From Vulcanimicrobiota bacterium (GTDB lineage Bacteria; Vulcanimicrobiota; Vulcanimicrobiia; Vulcanimicrobiales; Vulcanimicrobiaceae): a stretch of DNA of 7,480 bases. The notes below the pieces were generated by a model, which saw nothing but the letters and a program-made list of their open reading frames with translations, was not told where the DNA came from and searched no databases. How positions within the stretch are numbered: the stretch's first letter is position 1; each line of letters opens with the position of its first letter. A program made the translations under genes and the position numbers. The stretch lies in assembly GCA_030038335.1 (NCBI GenBank), contig JASHPC010000121.1, forward strand, positions 1 to 7,480, in the 5' to 3' direction. Positions 5,498-7,480 of the stretch are shown one piece after another.

Positions 5498-6661
5498 ATG
5501 AGCGAAGTTTTGAGCGCACCACAACCCATGGGACAGACCGGCCTGCGCGGCGCGGTCGTCGGCGATACTCGTCTCTCGTCCATCAACGGCGACGAGGGCG
5601 CGCTCATTTACCGCGGACTTGACATCCACGATCTCGCGCGATCCTCGTCCTTCGAGGAAGTCGCATACTTGCTTTGGTTCGGTGCGCTGCCGTCGCAGAC
5701 GAACCTCGACGAGTTCCGCGCGAAGCTCAACGCGCGTCGCACGTTACCGCCCTCGTTCCTTGCGATTCTGCGCGATATTCCACGCGATGGCACGCCCATG
5801 GACGCACTTCGCACCGCCGTCTCGGCCCTCGGGCTCTTTGACAAGAACGTGAACGACATGTCTCGCGAGGCGCAAATCGAGAAGGCGCTGCGCCTCACCG
5901 CGATGTTTCCTTCTATCCTCGCGGCGTACTACCGGCTTTCCGAAGGCAGGGAACCGATCGCGCCACATTCCACGCTCGACACCGCCGCAAACTTCCTCTA
6001 TATGTTCACGGGCAACGTGCCCGATGAAAGGGCGGCGCGCGTTCTCGACGTCGCGCTGATTCTGCACGCCGACCACGGTATGAATGCATCGACGTTCGCT
6101 GCCATCGTCACCGCGTCGACTCTCTCGGACATGTACTCCGCAGTCACGTCGGCAATCGGCGCGCTCAAGGGTCCGCTCCATGGCGGCGCAAACGAAGGCG
6201 TGATTCACAATCTGCTCGACATCGGCGAAATGGAGAACGTCGACTCGTGGGTAACGCGCAAGCTCGCGGCACACGAGAAGATTATGGGCTTCGGTCACGC
6301 CGTGTACAAGGCGTACGATCCACGCGCGACGGAACTTAAGCGTATTGCAAAGGAAGCCGGAACGTCGGCCGGCTCCACGAAGTGGGTCGAGATGACCGAG
6401 CGCATGGAGAAGGCGGTATGGAACGCCAAACAGCTCTATCCGAACGTCGATCTCTACTCTGCGTCCGTGTACTATACGCTCGGTATTCCCACGACGTACT
6501 TTACGCCGGTCTTCGCGATCAGCCGCGTTGCCGGATGGACGGCTCACGTCATGGAGCAGTACGCGGATAACAAGCTGCTGCGTCCGCGCGCGAACTACGT
6601 CGGCTCGCGTGGCGTGAAGTACACGCCGATCGGCGAGCGGAAAGGCGACGTCCAAGTCTAA
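5498..6661 (+). CDS. gltA: Citrate synthase, bacterial short (citZ/methylcitrate synthase-like) form
   Basis: This enzyme condenses oxaloacetate with acetyl-CoA to citrate, the entry step of the TCA cycle. At 387 residues it belongs to the short dimeric type found in Gram-positive bacteria and archaea and lacks the N-terminal extension of the E. coli hexameric enzyme. The catalytic set is complete: H193 in LILHADHGMNAST, H228 in GPLHGGANEGV, H267 in GFGHAVYKAYDPR and D318 in VDLYSASVYY. The spacings resemble those of the Thermoplasma enzyme. The N-terminal LRGAVVGDTRLSSINGDEG and YRGLDIHDLA segments are typical. Separation from 2-methylcitrate synthase is not certain by eye, but a divergent malate dehydrogenase, source of oxaloacetate, favours citrate synthase. 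ATG 5498 follows an AAGGAG site. The stop TAA (6659-6661) shares its last base with the proposed ATT start of the glycolate oxidase subunit, so the two genes are probably one transcript. Confidence 0.96.
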   Translation: MSEVLSAPQPMGQTGLRGAVVGDTRLSSINGDEGALIYRGLDIHDLARSSSFEEVAYLLWFGALPSQTNLDEFRAKLNARRTLPPSFLAILRDIPRDGTPMDALRTAVSALGLFDKNVNDMSREAQIEKALRLTAMFPSILAAYYRLSEGREPIAPHSTLDTAANFLYMFTGNVPDERAARVLDVALILHADHGMNASTFAAIVTASTLSDMYSAVTSAIGALKGPLHGGANEGVIHNLLDIGEMENVDSWVTRKLAAHEKIMGFGHAVYKAYDPRATELKRIAKEAGTSAGSTKWVEMTERMEKAVWNAKQLYPNVDLYSASVYYTLGIPTTYFTPVFAISRVAGWTAHVMEQYADNKLLRPRANYVGSRGVKYTPIGERKGDVQV

Positions 6662-7480
6662 TTCCACGAGGATTTTCCGAACCCGGCGCTCCCGAAGCGA
6701 GTGTCTACGACACGTGCATTCGCTGTGGGCTCTGTCTGCAAAGCTGTCCGACGTATCTCGAGACGTCGGTGGAAACATCCGGACCGCGCGGCCGCATCAG
6801 CCTGATTCGCGCGGTCGGTGAGGGTACGCTCGATCTTCTCGGCGCAGGCTTCGTCGCACAGATGTCCGAGTGTCTCGATTGTCGTGCCTGCGCGGCCGTC
6901 TGCCCTTCCGGCGTCGCGTACGGTCGCCTGATCGAACCGGCTCGAGCGCAGATTAGACGCGCTCAGGCAGAACGCGAAAGCACATTCGTTCGCTTTCGTA
7001 GGTATCTCATGCTGGAGTTGCCGTTCTCGCATCTGTGGGTAATGCGCGCTGCAGCGTTCTTCTTTCGCGCGGCCCAACGCGTAGGATTGCAACATCTGGC
7101 CACGCTTGCAGGGCTGGGAGACATTGCCGCGCTCGCGCCGCGCTTACCCGCCCGCACCTTTCGAGCGCGCGGCCAGCGTTACGACGCGCCGGAAGCGCAA
7201 GGCACCGCGTTCCTTCATGCCGGCTGTGTCATGCCCATTGCGTTTCCTAGCGTGCACGAGGCGACGGTGCGAATGCTGCAACGAGCGCGGCTCAACGTTA
7301 CGGTTCCCGCGGGGCAAGGGTGCTGTGGAGCGATTGCCGTGCACGCCGGCGAGCCGGAACTCGGTCGCGAAATGGCTCGCAAGAACATCGAAGCGTTCGA
7401 GCAGTCCGGCGCCGACGTCTACGTCGTGAATGCCGCGGGCTGCGGATCCGCCCTTAAGGAGTATTCGGATCTCTTCTCAA
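6661..7480 (+). CDS. glcF: Glycolate oxidase iron-sulfur subunit (GlcF-like), C-terminus cut by window edge
   Basis: This subunit carries electrons from the flavoprotein subunits (GlcD/GlcE) during oxidation of glycolate to glyoxylate at the membrane. I translated it by hand over 273 residues. Two 4Fe-4S motifs are complete: C19, C22, C25, C29-P in a CxxCGxCxxxCPTY pattern, and C71, C74, C77, C81-P in CLDCRACxxVCPSG. PRGRI lies between them, as in E. coli GlcF. A CCG domain follows, with C189 in HAGCVMP, C221-C222-G in QGCCGA and C261 in NAAGCGSALKEY. The family is near 400 residues, so about a third is missing. No ATG, GTG or TTG occurs in frame between a stop at 6568-6570 and the first cluster. 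The ATT at 6661, overlapping the citrate synthase stop as TAATT, gives the expected N-terminal length, so I place the start there tentatively. The next GTG (6769) would delete the first cluster. Related heterodisulfide-reductase-like or lactate oxidation (LldE/LutA) proteins are less likely because of the two clusters plus PRGR order. Confidence 0.88.
   Translation, partial: MPRGFSEPGAPEASVYDTCIRCGLCLQSCPTYLETSVETSGPRGRISLIRAVGEGTLDLLGAGFVAQMSECLDCRACAAVCPSGVAYGRLIEPARAQIRRAQAERESTFVRFRRYLMLELPFSHLWVMRAAAFFFRAAQRVGLQHLATLAGLGDIAALAPRLPARTFRARGQRYDAPEAQGTAFLHAGCVMPIAFPSVHEATVRMLQRARLNVTVPAGQGCCGAIAVHAGEPELGREMARKNIEAFEQSGADVYVVNAAGCGSALKEYSDLFS

Noticed and set aside
5374..5607. N-terminal extension of malate dehydrogenase by 78 codons
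   Set aside because: The extension crosses the intergenic region and the start of the divergent citrate synthase and resembles nothing. Family conservation begins at MRKKVTIVGAG (5373).
4639..5622. Open frame of 327 codons on the plus strand opposite malate dehydrogenase, reaching into citrate synthase
   Set aside because: Antisense shadow of a well-conserved enzyme. It also overlaps the divergent promoter region and the true citrate synthase start.
6620..6661. Programmed -1 frameshift fusing citrate synthase to glcF
   Set aside because: The frames are related by -1, but no X XXY YYZ slippery heptamer is present in the correct phase near the citrate synthase stop. Such a fusion is not known for these families.
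5744..6778. Open frame of 344 codons on the minus strand opposite citrate synthase
   Set aside because: Antisense to an intact citrate synthase with all catalytic residues. The translation has no recognisable domain.
6769..7480. glcF starting at GTG 6769
   Set aside because: This would remove all four cysteines of the first 4Fe-4S cluster, which are perfectly conserved just upstream in the same frame.
1..7480. CRISPR array, defence island, toxin-antitoxin pair, transposon or prophage
   Set aside because: No spaced direct repeats, no terminal inverted repeats, no integrase, transposase or nuclease genes. All space is filled by metabolic, repair and sugar-modification genes.

Overview
The window reads as a stretch of ordinary chromosome from a high-GC bacterium. 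G and C dominate third codon positions, genes are packed head to tail with overlaps of a few bases, and starts include ATG, GTG and probably rarer codons. The lineage cannot be fixed from sequence alone. The gene content fits an aerobic or facultative heterotroph with a TCA cycle and glycolate oxidation. There is no transposase, integrase, phage gene, CRISPR array, tRNA or rRNA, and no region over 300 bases without a gene.

Two divergent blocks flank a 124-base intergenic region (5374-5497). The right block (plus strand) holds citrate synthase (5498-6661) and then the iron-sulfur subunit of glycolate oxidase (from about 6661, running off the window). The left block (minus strand) begins with an NAD-dependent LDH-like malate dehydrogenase (5373-4450). 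It continues with an unrecognised 153-residue protein (4430-3969) and a HhH-GPD DNA base-excision glycosylase (about 4039-3101). It ends with a sugar-modification trio: a membrane-anchored family 2 glycosyltransferase (2982-2020), a DegT/DnrJ/EryC1/StrS PLP aminotransferase (2023-791) and a Gfo/Idh/MocA NAD(P) oxidoreductase (794 to beyond position 1).

Functionally, citrate synthase, malate dehydrogenase and glycolate oxidase meet at oxaloacetate, malate and glyoxylate, so the divergent region is a plausible shared control point for central carbon flux. The trio has the logic of a pathway that oxidises a sugar or cyclitol hydroxyl, aminates the resulting ketone and transfers a sugar to a lipid or surface glycan. 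Its genes overlap by four bases at each junction (GTGA, then ATGA), which indicates translational coupling. A gap of about 118 bases and a TACAAT box before the glycosyltransferase suggest that the trio may have its own promoter.

The main oddities concern translation starts. The glycolate oxidase subunit has no ATG, GTG or TTG upstream of its first iron-sulfur cluster. The only well-placed candidate is ATT in a TAATT junction with the citrate synthase stop. The DNA glycosylase has a single canonical start, which forces a 71-base overlap with the gene before it and a tail unlike the family. I also note an excess of CGATCG palindromes and a small pair of mutually exclusive hairpins. I found no convincing new defence or mobile system.
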